Shown in pieces: positions 13,716 through 27,904 of a stretch of DNA of 64,000 nt; position 1 is the first letter of the stretch, and each line of letters begins with the position of its first letter. Under the pieces are notes generated by a model. The model searched no databases. It was not told where the DNA came from and worked only from the letters and a program-made list of their open reading frames with translations. The stretch is from positions 310,001 to 374,000 of the forward strand of contig VZSF01009054.1 in assembly GCA_013398295.1 (NCBI GenBank), given 5' to 3'. A program made the translations under genes and the position numbers. The stretch comes from Chionis minor. Its lineage: Eukaryota > Chordata > Aves > Charadriiformes > Chionididae.

Positions 13716-14157
13716 CCCCAAGCAAATTCTGCTTACCACTGGGATCACTCTGGCTCTGTGCATTTTCCTTCCTTGGCAGGAAACACTTCAATCTCTCATG
13801 ACCTGAAAGTTCCTTAGCTTCTCTTGACATGCTTGGGAATTCACAGGCTTCTGTCATGCCATTCCTTTCCTCTCCTGAAAATGATGGCATGTGGCAACTA
13901 ACTTACTCTGAGAAAAAGCCCCGAGTTAAGTCTTTGTTAATAAATACTCACCTTGCACCTAATGCCAAAATAATGGCTTATTATGATCCCCTGTTGGATA
14001 ACGGCTGCTCAGGACCTCTCTCCCTTGTTTATGGAGCTTGCAACTTTTTCAGATCAGGTTATAAAGCAACTTGGTTATGTGCTGTCCTTGGAGATGGATG
14101 CACATCCACAGTATTAGTAGCTATAATTAAGAGCCATTTCATAAAGGCATAGCTCAG

Positions 14158-14195
14158 AAAAAAAAAAAAGAAAAAAAAAGGATTTTTTTTTTTTT
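14158..14195. repeat. A tract facing a T tract
   Basis: Two runs of A, separated by one G, are followed after GGA by a run of 13 T. The A and T runs could pair as a hairpin. No LINE or SINE body is visible beside it, so it is not obviously a retrotransposon tail. Confidence 0.7.
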
Positions 14196-17100
14196 GAGGT
14201 ATGAGTTTGCATAAGGATTTGTCCAAATTACTTCTTTAACAGCCAAAGTATGTGTTTGACCATCTGCATTTTTCACATAGGGAAAAACAAACATAAATCA
14301 ACTGTGATTAATTAATTAAGGAACAATACCAAAATTCTTACTCGAACACAAGGATAGTTCTGATTGTCAATAGAAAGCAGTTGGTAAAAAGAGCTTAAGG
14401 CTAAGGTTTATTTAGCCTTTTTTAAATTTTGCTTATTAGAATAAGAATGTAATTAAAATTAATGTAATTACATGTTTGATTTTTATAAAACAAATGACAA
14501 TATGGGTATGGGTTCCTGGATGTTCAGTAGGTTCCTCTGATCACATAGGAGATTAAGTCACAAACTAAACAAAAGACCTAATGCTACAAAACTGTAACAA
14601 AATTGTGACTTAAAAAATGCAAATGAGCATTGAGGACTAAGATAATTGACCTTTTAGCTTCTCCTTATAAAAACAAAGGTTTGTTTGCCTTTAAATAGGC
14701 CAGTAAAATTGAATTGGCACCCTACAGTGCATGCAGAATAGGTAGTCAAGAAGAATATAAGAAATAAGCAGAGGAGCTTAAGAGATGAAGATTTTTCAAA
14801 ACTAATAGAAGACAGATAGTCTGTAAAAGCGTTAAATCTTAAAGGTCTGCATTGAATACAAACCTGAATCAGGGGAAGTAAGACTGGGCAGGGGGGTGCC
14901 CTTGTTAGAAGATATTGTTGGCGATCCTCCAGAATTTTTAAGAAAAAAGTTGTGAATATCTGGCAGGCCAAATCGGAAGCTCTCGCCTGCTCTGGGATGC
15001 TCTGTGCAAGCACAAGCAGCAGCTCCATGTTGGCTATTAGGTATTGTTCGGAGAAGGTCCTGCTCATGGTCAGGTTGTTCACAGTCTCTGATTTTTTTCT
15101 CAGATTACTCACAATTTGAGAATGGGCTCTTTGCATAAATGAGCACAATCTGCTATGAAAATACGTACACCTTAATTCAGTGTTTTAAAATATCCCTGCA
15201 AGATAGAATTCTGTCCAAAGGACAAAGACCTTGAACCATTTTCAAACTGTTGACCGCAGTGCCTAGGTGCCATATCTCTAAGGACAAGAAAGAGCAGAAA
15301 CTGGACCAATTCTCAGCTGCTTCCCAGCACAGTGCAGAGGAACTGGTCTGTGCTGGGGCTGGCCCCTGCCAGTTACCTTTAGCACTGCCCTGGTTCTCTC
15401 TGCTGATTCTATGGGATGTGGGATCTGAGCTAATCTGTATTCTTCATTGCAGACCTATGCGTAGATGGCATGGTAGGGTTTCTGAGCCCCCTTGTGACTC
15501 TTTATTCAGAGTGTGTCCCTCTAAATCTGAGAGATTTTAGCGGAGTCACAGTTCAAAAGTATTGCTGAGCCTTATACCTGATAAGAAATAATGGGTGAAC
15601 CCCTGGTCGTTTGAAATGCTCTGGGTTTTTAGGGTCAAGAGACATGTAAGAATATGTTTTGTTTGGATTGCAAGAAGGGATGTTTCCTGGAATACTTGTT
15701 CTTCTCTGCTTTCTCTGCAGTACAGAATCTACATTAAAAAAATAGTAAACTAGGCCATTAATAAATATGTGAAAGAAGCCTGATGTGTGAGGTACTGACT
15801 CAGTGTATGTGAGGACACCCGGCTCTGCTAGCCCCATGGAATTAGAGGGTCTAGATGCCATTGGAATGATTTGGAGACTGCCAGACTTTCTAAATGTAGC
15901 CTTCCCCTCTCCCCCCCTTTTTTCCACCTATAAATTAGTGTCTTTTATTTGTTACTTCAGCAGATAATTTTTGTGGTAGGTTTTCTACTGTATATCCTGC
16001 TGGTATATAGTTTTTAAAAATGCCTTTTGAAACAGTGTATTTAATTCCTCTGTCATGCCTCTGGGAATAAATTGTTGCTGTATTATAACTTCTTTTATAT
16101 CTTTTCTTTATTGTGGCTGGGAACTTCCACAAACTTTTCTTTCAGAAGTCACTACTGCTTATTCCCTCTCTATTCCTCATGTGTGTCTCTTTCCTGTCTA
16201 CACCAGCTGTTATTTGCTGCTGTTATCCACGACTGGTCATGTCCTGTTACAGTGACTTAAACGCTTAAAGAAATTCCTTAATAGCATTTCTATTTTTGCA
16301 TCTGGATCTACAGGAAGAAAATCGAATTTTCACAGCTGACTACCTATTTGAGGTGTTATCCATGATGCTGTGTCAATGAGCTGATATTGTGGAGAATCCT
16401 TTTTAAAATTACTTTAATAGGCTTTAGTGATTCTGAATGGTAGCATTTATGGTAGGAAATGTTTCGTGATGGTACTTTCGGAAGTAACGACGCTGTATAT
16501 TTCTTTGCAGAAGTCATGTCTTCTTTACTGGTAATTACTTCCCCTTGCTTTTTGCAAACTTCAATATGCAGCGTTTGGGCAAAAGTGGTTAATGGGGCTA
16601 GTTCAAAATTGTTGTTAAATCCAGTTCTTGACAAGCAAAATTGTTAATGTTGAATGAACATTTTTCTGGGAAACTTATTTTCATTACAAATGGGACTTGC
16701 TCATCTCAGTCCAGAAACGTTTTGATTTAGAAGTGCTGCTATGCCGCAGTGCATTTCAGTTGTATGGGCCAGTGCTCCAGCATCCCACAGACTGGGCTCC
16801 CTTGCTGTCTCTGATGCAGCCTCCCTCCACGCATAAAACCCGGGGTCACAAGACGTTTGCTCTGTTCCTACGGAGTTGAACAACAAAGAAACTCTCTTAC
16901 CTGCAACTCCCATGAAGTTGACCACATTTATAAATTGAAATACTTTCCACTTTTGTCCAAAATGGTCATTGTTCAATCTCTATAAAGTACGGGAAACGAA
17001 GTGTTTCCCCAGATATATACGTGTGAAACAAAACACTTTTGACTGTGTTTTGTTTATTTTCTGCTACTAGATGAGTTCCTCAGGATACCAGAATGGTTAA

Positions 17101-17735
17101 TGACTAAAAGCATCCAGGTTAAGGCATATCAACTTTCGTCCTGTGAAGCAACAATATGTGTTCCTCGTTTTTGTTGTCATTAATGAGCCATAGACTTTCC
17201 AAATTGTTTCTGAAAGACTTTAACACCCAGTTAAGAAGCCGCCTTAATCTCTCGCTGAAAAAAACCGCACCCGGATTTCAGACAGAAATTTCAGAGTTGT
17301 GGACTATAAAGGAATAAAACATCCAGATTTCTTTAAATCAAACCTGTATCAAGGTGGGATACCAGGGAAAACTGCATCTTAACATTTTGACTTTTAGGCA
17401 TACCTAATATTTGTTACGTAGCTGCTAAAAGAGCTCTCAAGGCGCTACTCAAGGAAGGGGTGGTGTTTTACAGACAAGCGATGTAATCCATGCGGTTTTT
17501 TAAAGACTATGGAGAGATTAGTGGATTGTAACAGTATAGCAGGACAGATCTCAATGAAAAACATGCTCAGGCCAGTTTAATTCTGACAAAGGTGCTACGA
17601 CGGAAATTGGCATATATTTTCTCATTAATTTGTTCCATCTGCTGCATCATATGGAAAAATTTCAGGATTGCTTAGATGATTTACTTCAAATATACTTTGA
17701 AAGTTTGTTTGTGTTCATTATATGTCAGATTTTAA

Positions 17736-18017
<282 letters not shown>

Positions 18018-19185
18018 TGATTTTTCTATTCCGTAACTTGCTCTAAGTATTACCAGAATCAGTGTGTGCAGCCCATCCCAGTATTCTGGATGCAGGTAGT
18101 GTGTTCTGATGGTCCTAGAAAACAAGTTTATTCTGAAGAAACTAAAATGAATGAATAAATGAAAAGAAGGCATCTTCATATTACTGATCATTTGTAAAGA
18201 GATTGTCTGGAGGACAGTGCTAGCAGTAAGCATTCAATTTGGAATACCTGGTTTCCATGGAACCGTAGACTCAGCACTTGCCAGGGTTTTTGAGTCCTTG
18301 CAAAATAAATAAAGTCAGCACTATGAAGTGGGCTGTTAAGCAAGATCTTCCACTGTGCGTGACATTGCAAATCCCACACCACTTTACATAAATGCACATT
18401 TTTCCTGTCACTGGACAAAGGCAATCCATGCTAAGATATACTCTGGAGATGTCTAGGCATCAATAATGGTCTAAGAATATAATGCATAAGATGCTTTAGG
18501 GCTCTGCTGGAGAAAAGATGCTCTAGATCTGTCACATGGATATCCAGAGATGAATTTAGATACATGACAAGAATGACCAGAGATATGTTTTACTAAATGA
18601 AAACATATTAAAACCAGTGTTTCCACACTTAAGCCAATTGCTGACTACCAAGAAGCACCAAAGGTAGCAAATTCTGTCAAAAAAAGATCTAATTCCTCCA
18701 TTTTCTGTGAGGAATCTTGCATATTTCTATGGAGCAGCTGTTGCCACCCACTCCAAGTGTACAGAATTTGCTCGGTTACAGGTTTCATCTGGGTAGCATT
18801 TTTTGCATCAGATAGATGTGCCATTGCCCTTCTCACCAGCTTTATGATTAACAGCTCCAAGACCTTCTTCAGAGCAAAGGGCTCTAGATAGAGCCAAAGA
18901 AGCTTAGATTCCATTCCCTGCTGTCCTGGTTTCTGCTGGGATAGAGTTAATGTTCTCCTTAGTAGCTGGTATAGTGCTATGTTTTGGATTTAGTACTAGA
19001 ATAATGTTGATAAAGCACTGATATTTTGGTTGTTGCTAAGTAGGGTTTGCACTAAGTCAAGGACTTTTCAGCTTCCCATGCTTTGCCAGTGAGGAGGTGC
19101 ACAAGAAGGTGGGAGGAAGCATAGCCAGGACAGCTGACCCAGGCTGGCCAAAGGGGTATGCCATACCATGTGGCATCGTGCTCAG

Positions 19186-19193
19186 TATATAAA
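19186..19193 (+). promoter_or_regulatory. TATA box in the LTR
   Basis: TATATAAA lies mid-LTR, after ctcag, where this LTR type is expected to have its core promoter. It is a better match to the consensus than the box in the LTR at 10.4 kb. Confidence 0.55.
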
Positions 19194-19292
19194 CTGGGGG
19201 AGTTAGCCAGGGGGGAACTGCAGCTTGGGAACTAGCCAGGCATTTGTCAGTGGATGGTGAGCAACTGTGCTGTGCATCACTTATTTTGTTGG

Positions 19293-19324
19293 TTATTATT
19301 ATCATCATTATCATCATCATCATT
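19293..19324. repeat. ATT/ATC trinucleotide repeat
   Basis: About 32 bp of TTA and TCA triplets within the LTR. Related LTR copies carry a similar variable tract at this place, so it expanded within the element. Confidence 0.85.
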
Positions 19325-19342
19325 GTCTCCCTTTTCTGTCCT

Positions 19343-19348
19343 ATTAAA
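19343..19348 (+). terminator. Polyadenylation signal ATTAAA in the LTR
   Basis: ATTAAA follows the simple repeat and precedes the sequence cttttgtttttttgattctc, the normal layout of a retroviral polyadenylation region. It is in the sense direction of GRIA3. Confidence 0.5.
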
Positions 19349-22300
19349 CTGTCTTTATCTCAACCAGTAAGTTTCACTTTTGTTTTTTTGATTCTCCTCC
19401 CCATCCCGCTCTGGGTGGAGGAGCAGAGAGTGAGCAAGTGGCCGCGTGGTGTGTGCGTGCTGGTCGGGGTTAAACCACGACACCAGCTGGCGTGGCAAAG
19501 CTCCGCTGCCCCAGGCGGCTGCTTCTTGGTGAAGATCAAGTCTTCAGTGGCTGTGCTTTTCACACTGAAGATTAATAGCGTCACCCAACTAAGGATATAC
19601 CGTATGTTGAAGGAAAGTAATTTTTTGTCTGATTTTAGGTGAATGTCAAGAGCTCAAAATTTTCTGAGCGATTTGCGGGTGTTAAATATTTCTAGCGTTG
19701 AAAAATGCTAGCTATGAGATCAAGTAGGAAAGCATGGAGAAGTTGAGAATGCCATCAGTTTTTAAAACCACTACCTAAACATCCATAGTTCTGGTTTAGT
19801 CCACTTTTAAATGAAAGCTCCTGTGAATATGTCATTTGTCCAAATAAGAAAGGTTTGATGTGACCAAATGCAATAAACTTAGAGCATGTGATAAAGTAAA
19901 ATGTCATATGTTCCAGGACTGATGAAACTTATCATAATTAAGGCTAATAAAATTTGCTTTGGAAAGGGATGCGTCAGTCATCCAAGCTCATGCCTAATAA
20001 GAAATTTGGCACTTCAGACTGGAAAAATCATCCAAAACAGTGGGAGTTTCACTGGAACTCATCTAGACGATATGACTGTTGGACTAACTGAGATAGTAAC
20101 GGAGGTCGTGAGGGAAGACTTGGGGACTCATTCGTCTGTTATTGTACAATTCTCAGTGTGTACAATCTTTAGGTAGGAACAGTCTAATCATGAGCTTATT
20201 ATGATGACTGATCCCTTTGGAACAGTTTAGGTTGTATCTAGGCTTCATTTTGCCTTGTTCACACTCAGATTTTAATCACAGTTAAAATGCAGCTCGATGA
20301 CAAAATTAGCCCCAGAATTAGCCCCCCCAAACCTTTATTGCCTTCTGCCCCTTGTTTTGACTTCCCCTTCACATCCTACTCACAGTCTTACAGTTACTAA
20401 TCAAAATCAGTGTGAACCTCCTGTGGCCCACATGGGTGTTATGCTAGCCGTGTGTTACCTCAGATGTTCAGACTAAGTGTCAGAGTGCAAAATCTGAATT
20501 AAATGCCAGCGCAAGTGACTGTAGGATTATAAAATGTAGCTCAGGGTTAGAAGATAAAGGGCAGCTGTGGCTTTAGGATGGAAGAGGCATCAGTGCATAT
20601 AGATAGCTTGTTGATGGCTTTGAGTTGTTTGAGATAAACTTACTGCATCTTTCCTTCCTATACATATATCCTCATTGCTGTTGTTTGATAACATACTTGC
20701 CATCTGCTAAAACAGGAACAGAAATGAAAAGTTGATTATCTTCAGTTACTGCTGGTTTAGTTAGGTTAAAACAAACGTGGTCGCAGTCGTAGAGTTACTT
20801 ATAATTGCTGTATTCTTCCAACATTAAAATAAACTAAGAAGATTCATATAGGAGGTAGAGGCAGGGCAGTTGGGTACTGAGAAATAGGTATTAGATTCCT
20901 TCGTTTGATGAGCAGTAATCGTGGATGACAGCACCTGAAACATTTGGCAATTCCAATAGGCTGCCTAATTTCTTATGATAGGCTTCCAAATACAAAAAAA
21001 CATCCCAAGAGGTTGAGCAATAATAATGGTGAATGGCTCCTTGTGTCAGGTAGCGAATAGGCTGTACATGTTCCTGTGCTGAGATACCACTGGAAATGAA
21101 AACACTAGAGCTGTCACAATTTTTAATAATTCCTGTCTTAGATACTTAACTGCTGTGGGGCACAAACTGTAGAGAGAAGGTGTTAAGCAGGTTACTGTCA
21201 GTTCCTGAAACAAACTATCATTTAAATACTGCCTTTCTATGGAGGTTATTATCTCACTGGTTTGTTCTGAGAATCTGAGAAATCACAGAACATTAGACTA
21301 CTCTTTCATACGCTAAATATTAGTTATGGACTAAATTGTTCTTGCAAGTAGTTTTACCATGTTCTGCCGAAGCAAAACACTGCCATGTATTAAACATTGC
21401 ATTTACTATTAATAAATCTTGCCACATATTACAGATGCCCCACAAAACTGAATAAACCTTCTTGTGGTTTTATACTGCTTATTGAATTATTTCAGTTTAA
21501 GCTTAAGAGAATGGAGTATCAGCTTTATAAAACTGCTTTCCTTAAGCAGTGGCTTTTTTCTGCTTCACCGTCAAATCATATAATCATATGGTTTCCCCCT
21601 CAGAGACATTAGGCACAATACTGCGATGTTTGGCTCCTGCAATGAAGACAAAAGATGAACCTCAAACAATAGAATAAAGTTAAGATCTACAATTACATAG
21701 ATAGGTGGTGACGCTTTTAATCCAGTGAGTTAGTGTGCAGGTTGTATATGTTTATATTTGTAAGTAGATTATTTTCTGTTGCTGTGAGATGGCTGAATGT
21801 TGCAGATTGTGCTCTCAAATGTATATTTATGTGCAGGTGCAAAATTTAGTTTCTCAAAAACCGCTAAAGCACACAGAAAGAAAAATAAAATGTGAGATTT
21901 ATGAATTCCAGCAGCAAGAATTATGTCTTATCATTGCTTATTTCAGTTGCTGGACTTATTCTTCTGTGAAGAAACTGAAATTTAAGAGAAATATCAAATT
22001 GCATGTTCTTCTCTTAGCACCAGCAGAAAAAATAAATTATACTTTGCAGAGAGTAATGATGCATTAGGAAATGGCTGCTAAGGGAAGAAAGGACATTAAG
22101 CAGTGTATAGAAGAAATAGTCATATGTTCATTCCATGCCACATGCTTTTAGCTCACGTGAAAGGGAAAGGCAGGGTTGATTTCTGTTTGTATTAACTCGC
22201 ATCAGTAAGTTGACACTGTTGGTTGCTGTGATGCGTGCAAAATATCTGATTAATTATATGGTGCTAACTGCCTCAGTAGGCTTCTCTGCAGTAGAACTAA

Positions 22301-22494
22301 GACTAATTAAGATTATGTCAGGATGAAATGAGATGGGGTTACATACAGAAAGCTATTAAGAGTTTGGGTAGCACTTGTCAGGAAAGTCACCTTTTGCATC
22401 TCATGCTGAGGATTATGTTTCATGAAAAACCTCAGGTTTATTTCCAGTCTTCAGGTCTGTTTCTCCTCTTGCTTTCCTGTAAATCAGATGTTAT

Positions 22495-22512
22495 TCCACT
22501 GGAGTCAGTGGA
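22495..22512. repeat. Short palindrome, possible relic of an ancient amniote repeat
   Basis: TCCACTG, GAGT and CAGTGGA form a perfect 7-bp hairpin with a 4-bp loop. The wording (aaatcag...ccactggagtcagtgga...gtaac) resembles the core of an old palindromic repeat seen in birds, turtles and crocodilians. That assignment is from memory and weak. Confidence 0.3.
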
Positions 22513-23445
22513 CCAGAGTAACAGTAGTATGAATGTGTGGAGAGGTAAGCTTGTGGCTTTCATAGTCATCTTAATGTTGCGTGAAAGTGTGAAGCACTTC
22601 TCATTTAATTATAAACATGCTATGGTAGACTGTAATACCAAAACTTTTGTTTAATTAAATTTCCATAGTATTTCTTAAGTAACATTTCAGTTTATTTTTG
22701 CCTGAGAAATGTTGTTTTGTACAGATTGTTTGTTCCATCTGTCAGTACAACACAGGCGCTTTGTCCTAACTTTGATTTGTCATTCCTGCTATGCACAGAG
22801 ACCTTGATTTTTGTCATGCGGATCATTTAAACAAAATCACACCAAGTGATTTTTGCGATGTGCATTAAGTTGTCTTCCTTTTCCTTCAGATCATAGGCAT
22901 CATCACAGGACAGAAAAGTGACTTTGTTTGTGTAATGCCTGTCTACACAATAGGAGCTCAGTCTAGACAGAGATACAGATAAATCACGGTCTTCATAGCA
23001 TTGTAACCAAATACCTCTCTAAATCTGAAATTCTTCTGTCATTTGGTTTTGATTTAGTTTGTCAGTAGGTATCTAGCAATCCCTAAAATGAAGAAAAAAA
23101 CCTCCAAGCTCTGGTAATTGAGTTTATTGTTGGCTAGTATTGTTTTCTTTTTAATTGGTTAACACTGGCTAGATGAAGGTCAAGGCACAGAAGTTTTCTT
23201 CTAAAACCCCAGGTTGTGTGGCTAAGAAGAGTTGAAAATATCTGCTTTAAAAGCAATTACATCTTTAAGCCTTGCTACCACAGAAACGCAAAAATTTGAC
23301 CTGAACATAATGAGTGGGTAAGGATACAGAAGGCCTGAAAATACAGCTTCAGAAAATATGACCTGTCCTATTCCTCTTAAATACAAAACTTTCTGGTACC
23401 CTATTGCATAAAGAAATGCCAGGTAAAGAAAATAAATATAAAGAT

Positions 23446-23470
23446 AAAAAAATAATAATAATAAAAAAAA
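23446..23470. repeat. AAT-type and A-rich simple repeat
   Basis: A run of A is followed by about four AAT units and A8. Confidence 0.75.
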
Positions 23471-26400
23471 GAGGTACAACTGTAAGCTTCTCAATGATTA
23501 TTCGTAAGGCATTGAGTTGCCTTAAATTCGATTCAGTACAAGGCAGTGGGGTCTGATTCACTGCTTCTGCTGAAGACAAAGAATAACTCTTCTGTTTAGT
23601 TCTGCTTTTACAAAATGAGGTTAGTTATCTATTGCTATCAAAGGAAAAGACACTTCTGTACTGCTTTCCCTGGAGAATGAGAGATTGGAGCTGATAAAAG
23701 AAGCAGTATGTAGAACCAGGCTCATTATGTCTTCCACAAAATTAAATTGATGGGATTTTTTAAACCTTTTTTTTATGAAATAAAAGTTGCATTGAAAATT
23801 ACTGATAGGTAGAACGTAAAATTTTTTGCAAAACATCCGGGGTAGGATTGATTTTTGTGGAATCTAAAAGGAATCTGCTTTAGTACCTGGTGGATTCCTA
23901 GGGGTGTTGGAATGTCGGGTTCTGGTGGACTGAGTCTCTGCTGAAAACAGCAATGGAAAATGTAATCCAACACAGAATGACTGACTCCTGTTTATAAGCA
24001 CCTTCCATCAGCAGACAGGTGCAAAAGAACTCCCCCTTCCACATAGCTCATTTGTTCAACTGTATTGTCCTTCTGCATGTCAGAAACTTTTATCTTCATT
24101 TCTAAAGATCATTCTTCAATAAAGGCGGAAAATGAAACTGGTGGTAGCGGCTACACCGGCATTAGTAGACCCTGAATTCAGCACCTGCTGAAGAGTCAAA
24201 TGTCAAAAGAATCAATAGCTGAGCTGTTCATTAACATGTTTATTCTTCAGAGCAGGGGAGTTATTCTGCTAGCAGAAGAGCTGGTCTGAATCCATTGCAT
24301 GAAGGAAAAATGGTTTAAGGCTGGCTCACCATTTTCTCAGAATTAAACATGGGCTTGTTCCATTTTAAAGTTGTAATTCTTGTTTGCTGGTGTGTTTTTA
24401 CCTGTTTAATTCTTCTCAGTTGCATCTATAAGGTTGATCTGATGTATTTTGCATATGCTTTCAAAAGTATGAAAGGATTTAAGATCCTGACATTATCTTC
24501 TGTAAATATCAGCCTGTGGTCAAGAGTAATGGAACATACAAAGCATATTTGGAAGCCTATAAAACACCAAAGGTGACAAAATGGGGAAGAGTTACTGCAA
24601 ACCATGATTCTTCAGAGCTTTTTGGCTCTTTTGCAAGGAGTGTTTTGGACAGCAGCCCAGGATCATGGGGATGACGTGTAGACAATATCAATTGCTAGCA
24701 TTTAGGTAGCTATGTAGATGAGCTGTCTCATTCTCCTTTCCTACTTCTTTATATACTGGGAAATGCACAGCAGGAAATAAGATCTTGGCAAGACGTCCTG
24801 AGCTGAGGCTCAGCCTCCATATCACAGGAACAGACCTCACAGGTCTGTATATTTGAAGAATCATGTGCCCAGTAACTGCCATCCAGAAATTTTCTGTGAA
24901 GTCATGATCTTGATGTAAGGTAGCTTGCAGCATGGACACAAAACGTTGCATATTTTGCATGGCTTTGCCAGAACGGACGTGATGTAGGTTCAAGTTTTCA
25001 AGCAGTGGTACAATAGAGAACGCACACTGTGTAAAGACCTTTATGGTAGAAAATCCATTATTTAGATTTAATGAACAATCATACTCCATATAGTTATGTG
25101 CAATAAGAAAATGATCTGTTTCTTACACCACCAGCCTTTTGGGAATGAGTGATTTTACCATTTTATAATACTGAGAATTTGTATTTATATAGCATGGAAA
25201 GTCGTAGATACTGCTTAGCAATGTTTGTATGAAATATAAGTAATTTACCCTGACAAAGAGGCAAATCTTGACATTCTTATTTAGGGCACATTGCTTTGTT
25301 GCTTTCAGCAGTATAATCTATGAACTAAGGCTCTATTCAGGAAACATGCCAGAACCGTAACTGAAATATTCCAGGATTGCTTTACTGTTTGACTTTACTG
25401 CCTAAATGTGTTTGGGAATAATCTGAGCCTGAACAGTTAAATCTAGCTTTTGATAATCACTCTCCATTTATTTCCCCTGAAATCTCTAAAGTCTCATACA
25501 GACTCCTTTTATCTTGGTCTCTGTGGTACACAGATACAGAAGAAAACCCTTTTACTGATCCTTCCCCAAACAAACAGTGAGACCCTGCATGGGAGAATGG
25601 ATGTTGGCTGGTTTTGGGGTGGACTGAGAGCCTTAAGCATTTTTCTCCTGATCTTTCCCATTAGCTGCTATTTGTTTAGCTTACCCCTGGTAATCACTTA
25701 AACCGTTTTTCTCGCTTAATGCACAAGAGGAGCGAACCAACTTTGAAAGTCATCCAGCATGAGATATATCGTACTGGCAACACTAGAGATGCAGCTGAAG
25801 ACCAACAGTGTAGATTTCATGGTGGTACTCTGTACTGCAGCTTTGTGCCTCTTTACGAGTTTGGTGTGTACACAGTGGGGTCAGTTTGGTGTTGAGACAC
25901 CCAGGCAAAATGCTTGAGCGTCCCTCGAAGCTGTTGGAAGGCACACGGCTGTCAGCAGTATTTTCCAGCAACAAGTTTAGTAACTGCACATGTGCCACAA
26001 ATCTATGTCTCGTTTCATGGAGCCCCTGAGAATAAGGAAGCGTGTCAGCCCGTTCGTGAAGAGAATCGGGAACACCAGAGCAAGAGCATGGGGTGACAGA
26101 GCCCCTATACTGCTTGTGAGGTGACAATGTGCATCCATTCTTCCGTCCACACATAGTGGTGTTGTGTTCGGGTGTTACGGTAGCGTCACTCACACTGAGT
26201 GCGAATCCAGTTGTGGCCGAGAGAGCATCAGAATCTGACCTCGCTTTCTGTGGAAACAGCTTGCAAAACCGAGTCAGAACATTCAGGATACAGAGTATGA
26301 ATGGGAAAGTCCTGGATAAATAATTTCTGGAAGCGTAAAGCAAGATATGTACTACCCTGGTAGTCCTAACGAAATGGTTTGAGGTAAAACAGAACCAATT

Positions 26401-27470
26401 TTCTGTTCAGTAATTTTACTTTGCAACTTGATCTCTTAGGAACGTGAGCTGAGGCCCTGAATATCTTACATAGTAAACTGGAGAACTGGCAGCGTTGCCA
26501 CTCAGGCGTGCCTTAGAGATCAAGTCTGCAAACGAATGTATTTATAATCTGACTTGCGTAAATGCAAGCATTTAAATATTTAGCTTTTCATAAATATGCA
26601 TGTTTTATCAACTTTTGGTATACCCATAACGTTTAATTTTTTTATTGTATGCACAAGTAATTTAAGTGGCAGAAGCTTATTTCCTCCGTTGATTTTATGT
26701 GTGTATCAGGAAGGCTTAAATGGTCAGAATCTCACATTTCCAGAGTTCTTGAAATAAAACTAAAGTTCAAGACGGTTTCCAAGTGCAGGTGGAGGGGGAG
26801 AAGGACTGAACAGATACATGAGAGGGGTTGTTGGCCCTTTTGCTCTGCCAAGGGCAAGGACTTGACAAAAAGCCAAGCCTCAGAGGTGATGGAAAGGCTT
26901 TGTTTGGAACCAGGGGAGACGAGGTGGAATTTGTTGATCTCGGGGAGGAGATGGGACTTTTCAGACAAGACAGGAAGGCTGTAGAAAAGAATACCTACGT
27001 GCAAAGAACTGCGAGTAAAATGTTTATCAAACCTATTTATTTAACCCATCTCACCCGACAGATCTAGGGGTTTACTTAGCGTTACCTGGTTTGAGTTTAT
27101 TCTTTTCCACCTGCATATGCAGCATAGCTTTAAAGATGGGAAGCCTTTGGTGTCTTTGGCCCCCAGATGCTCAGAGCAAGGCAGGCTGGCTTCACCTGGG
27201 AGTCGTGCTGGTTCTGCTCAGGGAAGTGAGCTGTGTTCCTAACTTAAAGTCTGTGTAAGGGAGTTGGTACTTCGAGTGATACTGAAGAAAGCAGCACTAT
27301 TTAGTAACGGAATCAAGATGAAGCAATTTTCAGGTCTGTATCAAAAAGAGAGATGCGCAACATTGCACTAGTATGTGAACTTTACTATGCATTTCAGTGG
27401 AGTAGCATGTTCTGGTTATCACGCGTTTTCCAAAGGAAGAACATTTTGATATCCTATACCTTAATACGGT

Positions 27471-27511
27471 TATATTGATATATATTATCAATATACCAAT
27501 AATATTATTGG
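27471..27511. repeat. Two adjacent perfect AT-rich palindromes
   Basis: The first has 10-bp arms, TATATTGATA (27471-27480) and TATCAATATA (27486-27495), around a 5-bp loop. It is followed with no gap by the 16-bp perfect palindrome CCAATAATATTATTGG (27496-27511). Together they could extrude as paired cruciforms. They lie about 400 bp before the duplicated block. Confidence 0.8.
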
Positions 27512-27904
27512 TGATATTTAGCATGTTAGTATTCTTACAGGGGTGCAAATTTTGTCACCTTTCAATGGATCTTAACTGTATGTTTACTCTTCCTGCACAA
27601 CTTTCTTCATCTAGAAATAGTTTGTTCTTAACCTGAGTGACAGCTATTACTGGTGGCCCATGGTATTTTGTGGGACAATGGTTGTTTCTTATTCACATTG
27701 AGGGAACAGATTCCCTAAATAAGCTACGAGACCTCACGCTTTTGTGAGTATGATATGATAGTGAGAAGATCTTCAGCCCAGGCAAACGAACTATTGATCA
27801 AGTGAAGAACTTCTGTGGAATGAGTACAGGCCGTTGTGGCTTAATGGCATGACTGTAATGGTTGCAAGTGGTAAAAAACACCAAACAAGGAGATTTCTGC
27901 TATG

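Larger units (their letters stand above)
18922..19482 (+). mobile_element. Solo LTR of an avian endogenous retrovirus
   Basis: This 561-bp element begins TGTCCTGGTTTCTGCTGGGA and ends GGTTAAACCACGACA. It matches an LTR type widespread in avian genomes, which I associate with ERVK-like elements though the family name is uncertain. It carries TATATAAA (19186-19193), ATTAAA (19343-19348) and an ATT/ATC simple repeat between them, so it lies in the sense direction of GRIA3. The flanks read CCTGC before and CCAGC after, a plausible 5-bp target duplication with one mismatch. There is no internal retroviral sequence beside it. The 132-codon open frame at 19244-19642 is a chance frame through the LTR. 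Confidence 0.88.
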
